Shown here piece by piece: positions 17,215 through 26,403 of a DNA stretch of 64,000 nucleotides. Position 1 is the first letter of the stretch, and each line of letters opens with the position of its first letter. The notes beneath the pieces are model-generated. The model saw only the letters and a list, made by a program, of their open reading frames with translations. It had not been told where the DNA came from and did no database searches. The translations under genes and the position numbers were made by a program. Source of the DNA: Hyphomicrobiales bacterium (GTDB lineage: Bacteria > Pseudomonadota > Alphaproteobacteria > Rhizobiales > Rhizobiaceae); NCBI GenBank assembly GCA_900468065.1, contig UBTA01000043.1:1-64000 (forward strand). Direction: 5' to 3'.

Positions 17215-18033
17215 ATCAACGTGCAGCGTTTTCGGGAGCGTTTCCCACGCGCCCGCTGGAGCGACAGTCTGAATGCCTGGTTTGTACCCGGCCGCACCGC
17301 TCGGAGACGAATTGGACGCTGGCTTGCCGAGATGGAAGTGGAGGCGGAGACTTTTGCCGACGAGAAGGGCAGGGACCCTTTCGCATTCGATCCGATCGAA
17401 TGCCGCTATCTCGAAGCGGGACGTTCTGGGTCTACGTCCGGACGCCTTACTCACGCACTGTCGTGAATGAAATCCGTGAAATCTCGTTTGCGCGATGGGA
17501 CGCGGATCGCCGGCTGTGGATTGTGCCTTACCGATCATACGACGAACTGCGCCGACGGTGGCCAGTGATGGAAGCGGCCGCCGCGCGCAATGAACCCGAG
17601 GTGAAAAAAGCGCGCCGTAATGCGATGATGGGCACAGAGGAAGAGGAGGCATCGAAAGCCACTCTGAGGGAGCGCCGGCGAAGACGTTATCCTGTGCTGG
17701 CAGGCGATGTCCCGCCGTTCGAACGAGCGATTGGCACGCATGCTGGTGTCTTTGTCTTCACCGGCATGGAGGGCGAGTTGGCAGATCCAGCGACTGTCAG
17801 CACGTACTACTTTCCTGCAAACCTGAAAGACGAGCACGTTTGGGCGTCATGGCGACCCGGTTCTCTGGAAGCTTGTGGCGACCTGGCCAGCGCGAACGCC
17901 ACCCGGCGAACAAGAGCTCGCACGAGGCTGGTGGCTCCCGGTCCTGGAGGAGTTGCGGATCGCTCGGCAAAAGGCCAAATCAAAACGACGCGCCCAGCAG
18001 CGCAGGCAAGGCCAGGACGGAACGGCGTCGTAG
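17215..18033 (+). pseudogene. conserved hypothetical protein, two frameshifts
   Basis: Three frames join into one protein. The first (GTG at 17221) reads RFRERFPRARWSDSLNAWFV then RWLAEMEVEAETFADEKGRD. The second, from about 17425, reads YVRTPYSRTVVNEIREISFA then RWDADRRLWIVPYRSYDELR and a charged middle. The third, from about 17870, reads VATWPARTPPGEQELARGWW then LPVLEELRIARQKAKSK to a stop at 18033. The pattern RW-(3-5)-W-V-P occurs twice, suggesting a duplicated small domain. Full length would be about 270 residues. I know the type only as a rhizobial conserved hypothetical. Confidence 0.65.
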
Positions 18034-18070
18034 TGACGGAGAAGGAGCGCTAAGATTGGCCAGGACAGAG

Positions 18071-18571
18071 ATGCAGAACGCGCTCGAGAAATTTCAAACC
18101 TTGCCGCCGATCGAGCCCAGCGAGATGATTGGGCTATGGGCCGGCCGGGGCATTCCGTCAGGCCATTCTATCGACGGCGTGCTGGAAAACCTCGGCTGGT
18201 TCGGCAAACGGTTTACGCCAGGCATGCGTGCGGATGCGTTGCTGTTTCGCGTGGGTGAGCAGCGCCTGATTCCGATCAACCCGGCAAGAATATCGCTTCG
18301 CCTAGCGCTGCGTTTCCACAAGGTCGGGCGGACGCGGGCCGCAAAAAGCCTGTTTTCGTATCTGCAGAGTTTGTTTCGGGCCAAAGGCCAGGTGGCATCC
18401 TTGAAAACCATGTCATTTCACGGCGTTCCGAGTGCCGCGATGACCTATGATGATCAACCAATAGTCGATCATTTCCGCAGGATGGATGATCGCAGGATCA
18501 TGGGAGCGATGACGATTCAGGGAGACGATCGGATATATTTCTTTGAACTCGAAAAGGTTAATGAGCCGTGA
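18071..18571 (+). CDS. GXWXG / DUF4334 domain protein
   Basis: The 166-residue protein has the GXWXG motif in EMIGLWAGRGIPSGHSIDGVLENLGWFGKRF near residue 20 and the DUF4334 second half (AMTYDDQPIVDHFRRMDDRRIMGAMTIQGDDRIYFFELEKV). The family is widespread and its function is unestablished. I chose the ATG at 18071; a TTG at 18056 preceded by AAGGAG is an alternative that adds five residues. It follows the decayed gene that ends at 18033. Confidence 0.8.
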   Translation: MQNALEKFQTLPPIEPSEMIGLWAGRGIPSGHSIDGVLENLGWFGKRFTPGMRADALLFRVGEQRLIPINPARISLRLALRFHKVGRTRAAKSLFSYLQSLFRAKGQVASLKTMSFHGVPSAAMTYDDQPIVDHFRRMDDRRIMGAMTIQGDDRIYFFELEKVNEP

Positions 18572-19331
18572 GCTCTGATGCGATCCGCAGGGCGGGATTT
18601 TCCAACAAACGATTATCATCATTGCTCGTCATCCGATGAGCCCTGAGGTGGGCCCATGCGTTTGTTTACCAACCGTCCTCAATTCGTTGGGCAACCGTTC
18701 TCGAATGTTCTAGAAGAGCCGAATCCTCATCTCTCAAGAAAGAGAGGGCGGTTTGCCTAGAACGAACGTCGCGATTTTCTTGAGATTGCGTTTTGAACGA
18801 CCAGTAGGGGTGACGCATCGTGTCCGCTCGCTGAGCTCCTGACCTAGAGTTCGCCGCCATATCCCCTAACCGAAAAAAAATTTGCCTGACGCGCCGAAAT
18901 GGCGCGAGAGCGAGAATGCCAAGGCCCATAGGTTCGTCCGGCATCAATATTTGATTAACTTCGGTGCAGTGTGAGCGCGCAGCCGACATGGCAGCACGGA
19001 ACGCAAGATCAGGATTTGGCACCATTAATCCGGCCACCATCGGCGAATTGCCGGCGTTCCTATTGAAGATCGCCCGCAAATATCCGACATCCAGCTGCCG
19101 GTCCAGTGCGGCTCCACCAGCGGTATCATTCGCAACCTCGATCAGGCCAGATCACTTCGCGGCCAACGAATATGCTGAGAAATTCTTCCGCTTGATAACT
19201 TTTACCGGATTGTCGCGCAAACTTCGACGGACGCGTTTGCGTGCGGCAACGCTTGCTTTGCACGTCGTGAGGTATTCCCAGCACACTTTCGGCTGCCTCT
19301 GCGAGAGGCCACCGGTTGGCTTCGGTGAGGT
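18572..19331. other. stretch downstream of the GMC gene, no recognised gene
   Basis: The best open frame is 18666-19079 on the minus strand (137 residues from MRAIFNRNAGNSPMVAGLMV), co-directional with the GMC oxidoreductase. Its first two thirds have protein-like composition (LAFRAAMSAARSH, LGILALAPFRRVRQIFFRLG), the rest does not. It may be the end of a decayed second gene of the GMC operon. I cannot assign a family. Confidence 0.3.
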
Positions 19332-20909
19332 TCAAAATTTCGACAGGTAAGTGTCTGCGAAAAAATAGGCCAATTTCATTATGGTAAACGTGGGGTTGGC
19401 ACTTCCTGCCGTGGGAAAAGTCGAAGCACTCACGACCGAGAGATTGGGCACCGCATGGCACAGCAGATTGGCGTCGACAATGGAGGTTTTCGGGTCCATG
19501 CCCATTCGTGTTGTCCCAGAGGGATGGGCACATGCCTCCGCTTTTGAGACAAGAGGCAAAGCGCCGTCCAGAGCCCCTACAGACCAGATCAGCGGGCATA
19601 TTTGATCCAGTCCAACTCTCGCCCAGTACTCTGCGAGGCGCGCCATTGTGGTCCGTAAGGTGCGTTCCTCACTTTCCATCGGCCGCCAGTCAAGTTGAGC
19701 CTTAGGGGTTCCCAATTGGTCCTTGACGGCAGATAGTGAGATCTTGTTCTCCCAATTTGGCAGTTGTTCGCCGCAAAGCATGACCTTGAAATCAACACGG
19801 GGCGGGACATAAAGTTGTTTTCTGATCAGGCGCCAATAGGCGGCCTTGCCCAGCAGCCCCGCATTCTGCGGCAGGGCACACAGCGCTTGCCAATCGAACT
19901 GGCGGCGCTGCATACCCTGCATAAGCTTTTTGATGCTCGCCAAAGGGCTCTTAGCCAAATCCATGGCTATGTAGGCGAACGCACTGCCGACCTCGAGATC
20001 CACCTGTGCACAATGTGGCAGCTCCAGATGAAGGTCGCGCCGCGTGGAATTTAAGAACCGATAGGCAAAGTACCGGTTGCTCAAGAAAGGATCGCGTCGT
20101 TCGATTTTCGCCACTTCAATTTTGAGATGATCTTGAAAGTAGTGCCCCAAAACGCTCGTCTTTCCGAAAATGCGGCCATCGGCACATCTGTCCATGACGA
20201 GCAGGAGTCTCGTCGTTTCAATTGTTCCTGCCGCCAAAACGAAATTGTTGGCGAGGACATTCAGCGTTTTGCCAACAAAATTTCGTGCGATCAGTGTTTT
20301 CAACCGACCAGCTTCACGGTCGAAGGTGAAATCGCAGGTCGTTGCGTCCAGCCAAATTTCGAGGTTTGGGTTTTGTAGAAGTTCGCGTCCCAGCAGTGTT
20401 GAAAGGTTGCAGTTCCTAAAGGTTGGACATTTTGCCCAACGGACTGTCAAAGTGTCGTTGGTCGATAAATCGTTTTTGGTGCTGCGCATCGCCACGTGTT
20501 CGAACGGACCGTTGGCAACACCGAAAAGACTTTCAATTTCATCGGAATATTTATCGAGACGCGCCATATCTATGGGCCAGCCCGGCACACCAAGATGAGG
20601 TCGCTCGGCTGTATCCTGTCCACGCAGTGATATCATCCGTCCGCCCCATCGGCTCGAGGTGCCTCCCAGTCCACGGTAGCGTCCAGACAGTTCACGCCCA
20701 TACCGTGCGGAGGCATCCTCGACGGCATTCATGAACTGAATCTGGGGATCATCGTGGTTTTTTCCACTTTCCAGCACGACGACCTTCCTGCCGGCTCTGG
20801 CAATGCGGATTGCGAGGAGAAGACCCGCAATTCCCGCGCCAACGATACACAGGTCCCCAGTTGCAAGGGACGTCGGCGAAGATGTGTGGGTCAGGTGGCG
20901 GATTGTCAT
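19332..20909 (-). CDS. GMC-family FAD-dependent oxidoreductase
   Basis: A 525-residue flavoprotein. The N-terminal FAD dinucleotide-binding motif GDLCIVGAGIAGLLLAIRIA lies at about 18-37, followed by the GLGGTSSRWGG substrate/FAD block. The C-terminal GMC domain has HPSGTTRMG (catalytic-His region) and a second glycine-rich block (AVPNLSVVSASTFPTAGSANPTFTIMKLAYFFAD). Members oxidise alcohols or sugars. I chose the ATG at 20909 because the FAD fold begins 15 residues later, although no good ribosome binding site precedes it; the frame stays open to 21095. No cytochrome or small subunit gene is adjacent. Substrate unknown. Confidence 0.85.
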   Translation of the reverse strand: MTIRHLTHTSSPTSLATGDLCIVGAGIAGLLLAIRIARAGRKVVVLESGKNHDDPQIQFMNAVEDASARYGRELSGRYRGLGGTSSRWGGRMISLRGQDTAERPHLGVPGWPIDMARLDKYSDEIESLFGVANGPFEHVAMRSTKNDLSTNDTLTVRWAKCPTFRNCNLSTLLGRELLQNPNLEIWLDATTCDFTFDREAGRLKTLIARNFVGKTLNVLANNFVLAAGTIETTRLLLVMDRCADGRIFGKTSVLGHYFQDHLKIEVAKIERRDPFLSNRYFAYRFLNSTRRDLHLELPHCAQVDLEVGSAFAYIAMDLAKSPLASIKKLMQGMQRRQFDWQALCALPQNAGLLGKAAYWRLIRKQLYVPPRVDFKVMLCGEQLPNWENKISLSAVKDQLGTPKAQLDWRPMESEERTLRTTMARLAEYWARVGLDQICPLIWSVGALDGALPLVSKAEACAHPSGTTRMGMDPKTSIVDANLLCHAVPNLSVVSASTFPTAGSANPTFTIMKLAYFFADTYLSKF

Positions 20910-21172
20910 AACGGAAAGGATGCAATCGATTTTTCGATTGTAAAGTAATCGATCGATGAACCTGGAGGTCGATGGTAGTAGGGAGGCAAAGGCCTCATAA
21001 ATCGATGCGGTCCCGTGACCGTTTGTCAATTGCCAAAAGGCGGGTGTCTGGTTCCGTAAGTCTGCGATTTCTAATACATCTGATGGTGGAACCATTGCAT
21101 GCGCTATATCTGATGGATGTGTGAGAGCGTCTTTTGTCGCAACCTCAAGTCGGCAACGACCAGTAATGTAAT

Positions 21173-22325
21173 GAGACCTGTGCGCGGCAGTTCCATTGCC
21201 TTGATTTTCCGCGAGCTATTCGGCTTCAGGCAGAAGATGCGAAGATATCGGCGCCGGCGTCACCTGGTTTGGCCTTTGACGCTCTCCTGTGAGCGCCGGT
21301 GGTGTTTTTTGAGCGCTGGCCATAGCGATGATCTTCAAACTCCGTTTCATATTATAGGCGATGGCGGTGAGGCGGATTTGAACGCCTGCTTTAGCAAGCC
21401 CTCGCCATCGCATCCGGCGGAGACCGTAGCTTCGTTTCCAAGTCCCGAAGATCTTCTCGATCCGGCCACGGATACGGTGGATTGGTTGGTTCCAGGCCTC
21501 GAGCCGTGCTTGTGTTTCGGCTTCGTCCCGTCCCCACATACCGGTGGCGACGATGCGTGGCGTTCCACCCTTGGCGCGCACCGCGTCGCCGAAATGATTG
21601 CCGCGATAGGCGCTGTCGGCAAACACCTTGCCAGGATTGTCAGGCAGAGCATCAGGGCCAGCCTTGCCATCGTTTACGTTGGCTGGAGTTACGGCAATCT
21701 CCTCGACAAGGGCCGTATCCGCATCAGCACCGACATGGGCTTTGAAGCCATGAACTGCTGGCCGCCCCTTATGCTTGACCCAATGCCCCTCTTCGTCATC
21801 CTTACTGGACGAAGCGATGATGGTCGCGTCGACAAGCGTGCCGGTCTTCACCTGGATCGCCTTGGCCTTGAGCTGACGGGTGATCTCGTCGAACAGGATC
21901 TTGTCCAGGCCATGAGCAACAAGGGCCTTACGAAACCGTACGAAAGCTGTTCGCTCCGGCGTCGGCTCTGAAGCCCGAGAACCCGCAGAACCGTCGGAAT
22001 GATCCTCTGTCGTCCAACGCCTCGGAAAACTTGACGTCGGACAAGTCATACCAAATCGACAGCAGCATCGCCTTGAACAAGGCCATTGGCGGCCAGGCTG
22101 GCTCGCCCTTCGCAGAGCAGGAAATCACGCCAAGAGACCGATCCACCGGTGTCCAGTCGATCAGTCCGGCCAGCTCATCCAAAGACGAATGCTGGCCGCG
22201 ATCAACGGCAAAACCGAACTTTTCCTGACCAATGCGCCGACGTGACATCGAAGACCTCAATCCATTGTTCAAATTGAGGGAATCATAAATCAACGCGCCC
22301 GTAAAGGGACCCGCGCACAGATCTC
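21173..22325 (-). mobile_element. IS5-family insertion sequence
   Basis: About 1.15 kb with matching ends: GAGACCTGTGCGCGG at 21173-21187 and, inverted, GAGATCTGTGCGCGG at 22325-22311 (14 of 15 identical). It encodes an IS5-type DDE transposase on the minus strand. No clean target duplication could be confirmed beside the ends. It lies between the GMC gene and an IS630 fragment, so this is a site of repeated insertion. Confidence 0.85.
21216..22250 (-). pseudogene. IS5-family transposase, frameshifted or two-frame
   Basis: The first frame, from about 22250 (MSRRRIGQEKFGFAVDRGQH), runs through LAGLIDWTPVDRSLG and FRRFCGF and then goes astray. The second frame picks up SEPTPERTAFVRFRKALVAHGLD and carries the DDE core: DATIIASSS, VHGFKAHVGADADTALVEEI, FADSAYRGN and YGLRRMRWRGLAKAGVQI. 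The shift is explained by one extra G in the TTCTCGGGCTTC stretch near 21975-21985. It may be a true disabling mutation or a programmed shift, since some IS5-family subgroups use two overlapping frames. Confidence 0.8.
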
Positions 22326-22346
22326 ACTAATACGGATCCTCACTGA

Positions 22347-22815
22347 TCAAAACCCATTCGCCCATTCTCTGCGGCCGGTGGACATGATCCGCCATGGCTG
22401 GCTTTCGAGCTTTCGCCAGGCATCACAGCAGTGATCGACAATGTCGTCATATGATTTGAAGACTCGGTTCGAGAGCCAGTTTTCGCGCATGAAGTGCCAG
22501 AGGTTTTCCACTGTGTTTAACTCCGGCGATTTCGGCGGGAGTGGTAGGATGGTGATGTTTTCAGGCACGACGAGATGATTGGACATGTGCCAGCCTGCCT
22601 GATCCATGATGAGGATGGCGTGCGCATCCTCGTCAACATGGCGGGCGATTTCCGCCAGAGGCTGCGTCATCGCGTGGGTGTCGCACCACGGCACGAGAGC
22701 TGCCGCCTTGCCAAGCTTCGGGCAGATGGCACCGAAGATATAGGCCGATCTTGTGCGTTGATCATGCTGCGCGGAAGGCCGCGTTCCCCGCCTGGCCCAG
22801 CGGCGCGTGACGGCA
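22347..22815 (-). pseudogene. IS630-family transposase, C-terminal fragment
   Basis: From about 22815 the minus strand reads ENAVTRRWARRGTRPSAQHD, then RSAYIFGAICPKLGKAAALV, then ILIMDQAGWHMSNHLVVPEN, LPPKSPELNTVENLWHFMRE and on to a stop at 22347. This is the second half of the DDE domain of an IS630-type transposase, with the Asp of MDQAGWH and the Glu of ELNTVEN present. No start codon or N-terminal helix-turn-helix is found upstream. The family differs from the IS630 remnant at 11335. Confidence 0.75.
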
Positions 22816-22916
22816 TTTTCTCGTGGAACGTCTGAAAATAAAAACCAATATTGGATGAACGTTGTGCAACGAAGTTGCGTATGGACTGGGATTGAACCCC
22901 CGAAAGCAACGTGTCC

Positions 22917-22955
22917 GCTTTTTGGCTTTTTGGCTTTTTGGCTATTGGCTTGTTG
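22917..22955. repeat. tandem GCTTTTTG repeat
   Basis: About five units of the 8-mer GCTTTTTG: three perfect copies (22917-22940), then GCTATTG and GCTTGTTG. Such slippage-prone tracts can vary between strains. It lies between the IS630 fragment and the secreted-protein promoter. Confidence 0.8.
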
Positions 22956-23078
22956 GCTGAATGCATCGCTTGCTCCGGACCGACTTGCACGACATTTTTT
23001 GGCATCGCGCCCCGTGTGATATGATCATGCCGGCTCCGCGGCCATCACTCAGCACGATTTTATTATACGCGGATCCCT

Positions 23079-23103
23079 GGAACCAAGTGTTGAAGCACTA
23101 GTT
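23079..23103 (+). promoter_or_regulatory. EcfG-type promoter (GGAAC-N17-GTT)
   Basis: GGAAC at 23079-23083, exactly 17 bases, GTT at 23101-23103; the ATG of the exported protein is 30 bases on. Confidence 0.75.
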
Positions 23104-23132
23104 ATCCGATTGAAACCCCGTGGGGATGGAAC

Positions 23133-23456
23133 ATGAAGAAGCTGCTCATCGTCGTCCTAATCGGCTTTATTGCGACACCGTCCTTCGCAATAATGCGTCT
23201 GAATCCGCTGTCAATAACCTGCCAAAAAGCCCGCGATACCGTCCATCAGCGTGGAGCCGTAATCTTCCGCTGGAGCTCTTCTAGGGGCCTGCCGCTCTAT
23301 GATCGTTTCGTTCGCAACAGCCGATACTGTGATACCAACCAGTATGCAGAATGGAAGAATATTCCCACACGAGATGATCCAACCTGCCCTGTGCTGAATT
23401 GCCAAAATATCGACAACCTCGACGGACTATTCATAGTTCCAGAGCATTCACTTTAG
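23133..23456 (+). CDS. small exported cysteine-containing protein
   Basis: The 107-residue product has a classical Sec signal peptide (MKKLLIVVLIGFIATPSFA). The mature domain of about 88 residues contains CQKARDTVHQRGAVIFRW, LPLYDRFVRNSRYC and TCPVLNCQNIDN, with four cysteines that could form two disulfides in the periplasm. I recognise the pattern as a common rhizobial hypothetical family with no known function. The EcfG-type promoter 30 bases upstream places it in the general stress response. Confidence 0.75.
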   Translation: MKKLLIVVLIGFIATPSFAIMRLNPLSITCQKARDTVHQRGAVIFRWSSSRGLPLYDRFVRNSRYCDTNQYAEWKNIPTRDDPTCPVLNCQNIDNLDGLFIVPEHSL

Positions 23457-23515
23457 TTTGTGTTTGGCAGCCAATACCACTCAACGAGCATGTCAATCCG
23501 GCCGCGATCGGCCAC

Positions 23516-23763
23516 CTGCTTGGTCGACCGCAATCATGAGCCTGTCGATGGCAATAGGCGTGGTTGGTCTCATAGGGTGGTCAGCGCGGCATCTCGATTG
23601 GTCCGATCGGCATCGGTAGGCCCTGGCGTGCGGAGCAGTGCTTGTCTATTTTTGGTGGGGACTTGTCATTAAGCTGACTTGTACGGCACTGCGGCGTTGC
23701 CCGGGCGTATTCTTTCGTTACCGTCTCACTGGTGTTTCTCGCCGACACTGGCGCTTATGCTAA
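23516..23763 (+). pseudogene. decayed copy 2 of the small membrane protein gene
   Basis: The sequence is near-identical to 4402-4650. The ATG at 23536 starts MSLSMAIGVVGLIGWSARH as in copy 1, but a TAG now replaces the TAT of RHRYALA, one base is lost after GTCATT (AAGCTG instead of GAGGCTG), and one G is lost in the CCCGGG run. The T-run that is frameshifted in copy 1 is intact here. It is therefore broken independently of copy 1. Confidence 0.75.
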
Positions 23764-24011
23764 ACAACCCCAAAAGCAAACATCTTTCGCAATAAAACTC
23801 GGGGTGATAAAGACTTTGACGGTTCAGACAATCACTGATGTCGCATCAGCTGCAACAGTTGACTGGCGGCTAAGCGCTACCGGGAGAACTTTCACAGATA
23901 GGCGTTACACCTCGAAGTTCGTATTAAGTAGGTCATTCGAGGCAGGCGTCGCAGGTTCGTATCTCTTCAAGGCGTGAGTACTCTGTTTTTTCATAGCATG
24001 TTCCCGCTAGC

Positions 24012-24917
24012 TCAGTTCAAGGACGCCATCAATGCGTCTTCGCCAACCGCCTCGACGAGGAAATCCAACACTGCCCTGACGCGCTGCGGGATGTTGCGAC
24101 GCGACGGATAAACGACACTGATGGGTAGGCGTGTCGGCGGGAACTCGGGCATAAGTTTCAACAGGCGCCCTGCCTTAACGTCGGCATCGACCAATATATG
24201 GGAGAGTACCGCCAGCCCGCCGCCGGACAGCGCAGCACGATGAACCGCCATCGCGCTGTTGGCAATCATACGCGGGGCGATGCGAACCTGAACCTCGTCA
24301 GCTCCGTTGGAAAACGACCAGGATCTGCCATCGCCCGCCCGTCTGTAGCATATGCAGTCATGATCGGCGACGTGCTCGGGAGCCTGAGGTGGGTGGTGCC
24401 GTGCAATATAGGATGGTGAAGCTACAAGAGATGCCGTCGTCCAGCCGATGCGCCGGCATATCAGGCTGCTGTCGCCAACCACACCGAGGCGGACTTCAAG
24501 ATCGATCGCCTCTCCAATCAGGTCCGAAGGCTCTTCGCAAAAGATCAGTTGGACAATCAGGCCAGGATGACGTTCAAGAAGCGTGTGGAGACGGTCACTC
24601 ACGTAGAGCCCCAGTGGTGCTGGCAGGCTCAGCCTGACTCTTCCGGACGCTCGACCACCTTCGATGCGGCCCGTCTCGCCAATTGCATCGACCGCCTCCA
24701 GGACCTGCCGTGCCCGTGGAATCATCTGTTCGCCCTCAACTGTCAGGGCGAGCGCACTTGTCGTGCGATGCAGAAGACGGATGTTCAGATGAGCTTCTAG
24801 CGCGGACACCTGTCGTGACACCGCTGGCTGGGTTAGCCCAAGGTCGATCGCCGCTGCCGAGAAGGAGCCGGTCTCCGCCACGCGCAGGAACGCTTTCAAG
24901 GTCGATACGATGTCCAT
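24012..24917 (-). CDS. LysR-family transcriptional regulator
   Basis: A full-length LysR protein of 301 residues. The winged helix-turn-helix occupies residues about 1-60 (FLRVAETGSFSAAAIDLGLTQPAVSRQVSALEAHLNIRLLHRTT) and a periplasmic-binding-like effector domain about 88-295. It is divergent from the carboxymuconolactone decarboxylase-like gene at 25045 with 127 bp between, so it probably controls that row and itself. The effector is unknown. Confidence 0.92.
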   Translation of the reverse strand: MDIVSTLKAFLRVAETGSFSAAAIDLGLTQPAVSRQVSALEAHLNIRLLHRTTSALALTVEGEQMIPRARQVLEAVDAIGETGRIEGGRASGRVRLSLPAPLGLYVSDRLHTLLERHPGLIVQLIFCEEPSDLIGEAIDLEVRLGVVGDSSLICRRIGWTTASLVASPSYIARHHPPQAPEHVADHDCICYRRAGDGRSWSFSNGADEVQVRIAPRMIANSAMAVHRAALSGGGLAVLSHILVDADVKAGRLLKLMPEFPPTRLPISVVYPSRRNIPQRVRAVLDFLVEAVGEDALMASLN

Positions 24918-24988
24918 TCAGCACCCTTACTTTTCGACATAAGGCTTATGTCGCGAGCGTATGCGGGAAACACTTGCCTGTCCAGCGA

Positions 24989-25030
24989 TTAAGGATATGT
25001 TTTATCCATAAGGACACTAAATATCCTTAA
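24989..25030. promoter_or_regulatory. candidate Rrf2 operator at the CMD-row promoter
   Basis: A perfect 10-bp inverted repeat, TTAAGGATAT (24989-24998) and ATATCCTTAA (25021-25030), encloses a smaller one, GGATA-N5-TATCC (24993-25007). The same TTAAGGATAT decamer occurs in the promoter of the Rrf2 regulator gene at 28424-28433. That shared element suggests direct Rrf2 control of both promoters. Confidence 0.6.
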
Positions 25031-25044
25031 TGACGGAGAGAGCA

Positions 25045-25524
25045 ATGACACAGCGCCTGAACTACGCACAGCAATCACCCGAACTCTTCAAGAAGCTCAT
25101 GGACCTCTCCACCGCCATGGACGACGGCGTAATCGAGCAGAAAATCCATGACCTGGTCCACATCCGCGCGTCGCAAGTGAATGGCTGTGCCTTCTGCCTC
25201 GATATGCACGTGAAAGAAGCCAAGATCCACGGAGAGAGCGAACTCCGCCTCTACCACATCGCCATCTGGCGGGAATCGACCCTGTTCATCCCGCGCGAAC
25301 GCGCTGCTCTGGCATGGACGGAAGCGGTCACGAAACTTCCCGAGGGCGGCATTCCCGACGAACTTTACGAGCGGGTCCGCGGCCAGCTTTCGGAAAAGGA
25401 AATCACCGAATTGACTTTCTCAATTATGACGATCAATGCCTGGAACCGGGCCAGCATCGCCTTTAAGGCCGTGCCCGGATCGGCTGACAAAGCCTACGGC
25501 CTCGACAAGGCCGGCCTGAACTAA
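25045..25524 (+). CDS. carboxymuconolactone decarboxylase-family (AhpD-like) protein
   Basis: A 159-residue protein of the CMD/AhpD superfamily. The redox motif C48-A-F-C51-L-D-M-H55 matches the CxxCxxxH site of AhpD-type alkylhydroperoxidases, which reduce peroxides through a disulfide. The helical surroundings (KIHDLVHIRASQVNGCAFCLDMHVKEA) are typical. The ATG at 25045 is preferred over the one at 25030 because GGAGAGAGC precedes it. It heads a co-directional row with NmrA, cupin and MscS genes and has an Rrf2-type palindrome just upstream. Confidence 0.88.
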   Translation: MTQRLNYAQQSPELFKKLMDLSTAMDDGVIEQKIHDLVHIRASQVNGCAFCLDMHVKEAKIHGESELRLYHIAIWRESTLFIPRERAALAWTEAVTKLPEGGIPDELYERVRGQLSEKEITELTFSIMTINAWNRASIAFKAVPGSADKAYGLDKAGLN

Positions 25525-25589
25525 GCATTTCCCCCCGACGGATCAACCACACAACGCGGCGCGCTGGCGTCCGCGAACGGAGAAGTCTT

Positions 25590-26342
25590 ATGAAAATCGT
25601 CATCATCGGCGGAACCGGCCTCATCGGCACAAAGACGGTCGAGCGCCTTCGCAGTCGTGGCCACGACGTGATCGCCGCGTCTCCGAATACGGGTATCAAC
25701 ACGATCACAGGGGAGGGGCTTGCAGAAGCGCTCACTGGTGCCGAGGTGGTGATAGACCTCGCCAATTCGCCATCCTTCGAGGACAAGGCCGTGATGGATT
25801 TCTTCGACACATCCGGCCGCAACCTGCTCGCCGCGGAGAAGACGGCGGGGGTGAGGCATCACATCGCGCTTTCGGTCGTCGGCACAGAAAAACTGCAGGA
25901 AAGCGGCTATTTCCGAGCCAAGCTTGCCCAGGAAAAGCTGATCAAGGCATCCGACATCCCCTATACGATCGTGCACTCCACGCAGTTCATGGAATTTCTC
26001 GGCGGCATCGCTCAATCCGGCACTGTCGGCGACACGGTTCACCTGTCACCGGCCCACGTCCAGCCGATCGCCTCCGACGACGTCGCCGAAGCGATGACCG
26101 ACGTGGCGCTCTCCGCCCCGATGAACGGCATGATCGAGATTGCCGGGCCGGAGCGGTCGAAATTGAGCGACCTTGTAGCTCGCTATCTCGCCGCCACGGG
26201 AGACGAGCGCAAGGTCGTGCCGGATACGGAAGCTCGATATTTCGGCGCCCGGCTCGAAGATGGCTCGCTCGTCTCCGACAACAATCCCCGCCTTGGCCGG
26301 ACCACGTTCGAGCAATGGTTTCCGACATTGGCGCGCAAGTAG
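25590..26342 (+). CDS. NmrA-like/atypical SDR NAD(P)-binding protein
   Basis: A 250-residue atypical short-chain dehydrogenase. The N-terminal Rossmann motif is MKIVIIGGTGLIGTKTVERL; VVIDLANSPSFED and HHIALSVVGTEK follow, and there is no classical YxxxK. NmrA-like members bind NAD(P) as redox sensors or reduce quinones. A ribosome binding site (GGAGAAG) precedes the ATG. It is 65 bp downstream of the CMD gene, a pairing often seen in rhizobia. Confidence 0.88.
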   Translation: MKIVIIGGTGLIGTKTVERLRSRGHDVIAASPNTGINTITGEGLAEALTGAEVVIDLANSPSFEDKAVMDFFDTSGRNLLAAEKTAGVRHHIALSVVGTEKLQESGYFRAKLAQEKLIKASDIPYTIVHSTQFMEFLGGIAQSGTVGDTVHLSPAHVQPIASDDVAEAMTDVALSAPMNGMIEIAGPERSKLSDLVARYLAATGDERKVVPDTEARYFGARLEDGSLVSDNNPRLGRTTFEQWFPTLARK

Positions 26343-26403
26343 ATGGCATGACACGTGTCGCATTACCCGGCACATTTTCCCTTTGCAAACAGGAGATTTC
26401 GAC

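Larger units (their letters stand above)
22816..23132. other. intergenic stretch with tandem 8-mer and an EcfG-type promoter
   Basis: No gene is seen. The stretch contains a short tandem repeat at 22917-22955 and the promoter of the secreted-protein gene at 23079-23103. Confidence 0.5.

Noticed and set aside
18666-19079. 137-codon frame downstream of the GMC oxidoreductase
   Set aside because: Part of it looks protein-like, but I could not match it to any family and the second half looks non-coding; left in the gap description.
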